From Rhizobium aethiopicum (GTDB lineage: Bacteria; Pseudomonadota; Alphaproteobacteria; Rhizobiales; Rhizobiaceae): 64,000 nt of DNA. The stretch is taken from assembly GCF_900094625.1 (NCBI RefSeq), contig NZ_FMAJ01000015.1, positions 84,741-148,740 on the forward strand, in the 5' to 3' direction. A model generated the notes under the pieces. The model searched no databases. It was given only the letters and a program-made list of their open reading frames with translations, and was not told the origin of the DNA. Numbering within the stretch: position 1 is the stretch's first letter; each line of letters starts with the position of its first letter. This document shows positions 63,717-64,000 of this stretch, in pieces. A program made the position numbers and the translations under genes.

Positions 63717-63767
63717 TCTTCCAGGCCTCCCAGGCTCGATCCGCTTCCAATATAAGGAGAAAACGAC

Positions 63768-64000
63768 ATGACCATACGCACCGTTGTGTGGGGAGAGAAT
63801 ATTCACGAGAATACCAATGCGATCGTCCGGGGCCTCTATCCCGAGGGCATGCATACGACGATCGCCAATGCGCTGAATAGCGATCCCGGCATCTCGGCGA
63901 CGACGGCGACGCTGCAGGAGCCGGAACATGGGCTGAGCGAGGCCCGTCTTGCCCAAACCGATGTGCTGACCTGGTGGGGCCACAAGGATCACGGCGCGGT
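63768..64000 (+). CDS. thuA: trehalose utilization protein ThuA (cut by window end)
   Basis: The first 77 residues are present; the gene runs off the right edge. MTIRTVVWGENIHENTNAIV and LTWWGHKDHG are characteristic of ThuA, a class I glutamine-amidotransferase-like fold protein needed with ThuB for trehalose catabolism (3-keto-trehalose pathway). AAGGAGAAAACGAC precedes ATG 63768. thuB would be expected just beyond the window. Confidence 0.92.
   Translation, partial: MTIRTVVWGENIHENTNAIVRGLYPEGMHTTIANALNSDPGISATTATLQEPEHGLSEARLAQTDVLTWWGHKDHGA

Overview
The window looks like part of a large plasmid of a Rhizobium (leguminosarum/etli-type alphaproteobacterium). It has a complete repABC replication/partition operon (54547-58202), a Sinorhizobium-type thu trehalose/maltose operon, a NolR-like ArsR regulator, FixJ-type response regulators, general-stress (EcfG-type) promoters, many high-affinity ABC importers, and uniformly GC-rich, densely packed genes. 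I see no rRNA, tRNA, insertion sequence or CRISPR array.

Layout. (1) 389-4103: treZ-malQ, trehalose/glycogen-oligosaccharide metabolism. (2) 4115-14681: a stress and envelope island. It has about a dozen very small, mostly unrecognised proteins (hydrophilic, membrane-anchored or lipoprotein), then an endonuclease/exonuclease/phosphatase-family protein, a YbhN-like membrane protein, a cardiolipin-synthase-like phospholipase D protein and a DUF763 protein. Three exact GGAAC-N16-CGTT promoters and two TGTT variants place much of this island under the alphaproteobacterial general stress sigma factor EcfG (inference from motif). (3) 14685-15602: an EamA-family exporter with a perfect intrinsic terminator just ahead of its ribosome binding site, which suggests attenuation. 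(4) 15865-27279: a nine-gene catabolic operon (sugar ABC importer, SorC-type regulator, aldo/keto reductase, GlpD-like FAD dehydrogenase, LsrF/DhnA-type aldolase, FGGY kinase, GMC oxidoreductase) that matches no pathway I can name. It is the best candidate here for an undescribed system.

(5) 27360-44734: two divergent operons meeting at a GntR/FCD regulator and a 373-base control region. Leftward: GntR, uronate-dehydrogenase-like, SMP-30 lactonase, DapA-family lyase and a full Dpp/Opp importer. Rightward: a second full Dpp/Opp importer with a fused ATPase and two enolase-superfamily sugar-acid dehydratases. Together they read as uptake and oxidative breakdown of a uronate-containing oligosaccharide or related acid. 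(6) 44855-46724: FMN reductase, nitroreductase and a NolR-like regulator. (7) 46909-52342: a four-gene two-component operon in which a 1243-residue MASE1 kinase with five tandem PAS domains precedes three response-regulator genes. (8) 52593-54048: an SDR-type protein and a vapBC toxin-antitoxin pair. (9) 54488-58202: repABC with a 12-base inverted repeat upstream of repA, an antisense counter-transcribed RNA between repB and repC, and an AT-rich putative origin inside repC. (10) 58248-64000: thuR and divergent thuEFGKA, with thuA cut by the window end.

The plasmid therefore combines replication and addiction functions with solute uptake and catabolism of plant-derived sugars plus a stress-response block, typical of rhizosphere accessory replicons. 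Gene starts were revised from the longest open frame wherever a ribosome binding site, a stop/start overlap or a promoter decided the matter.
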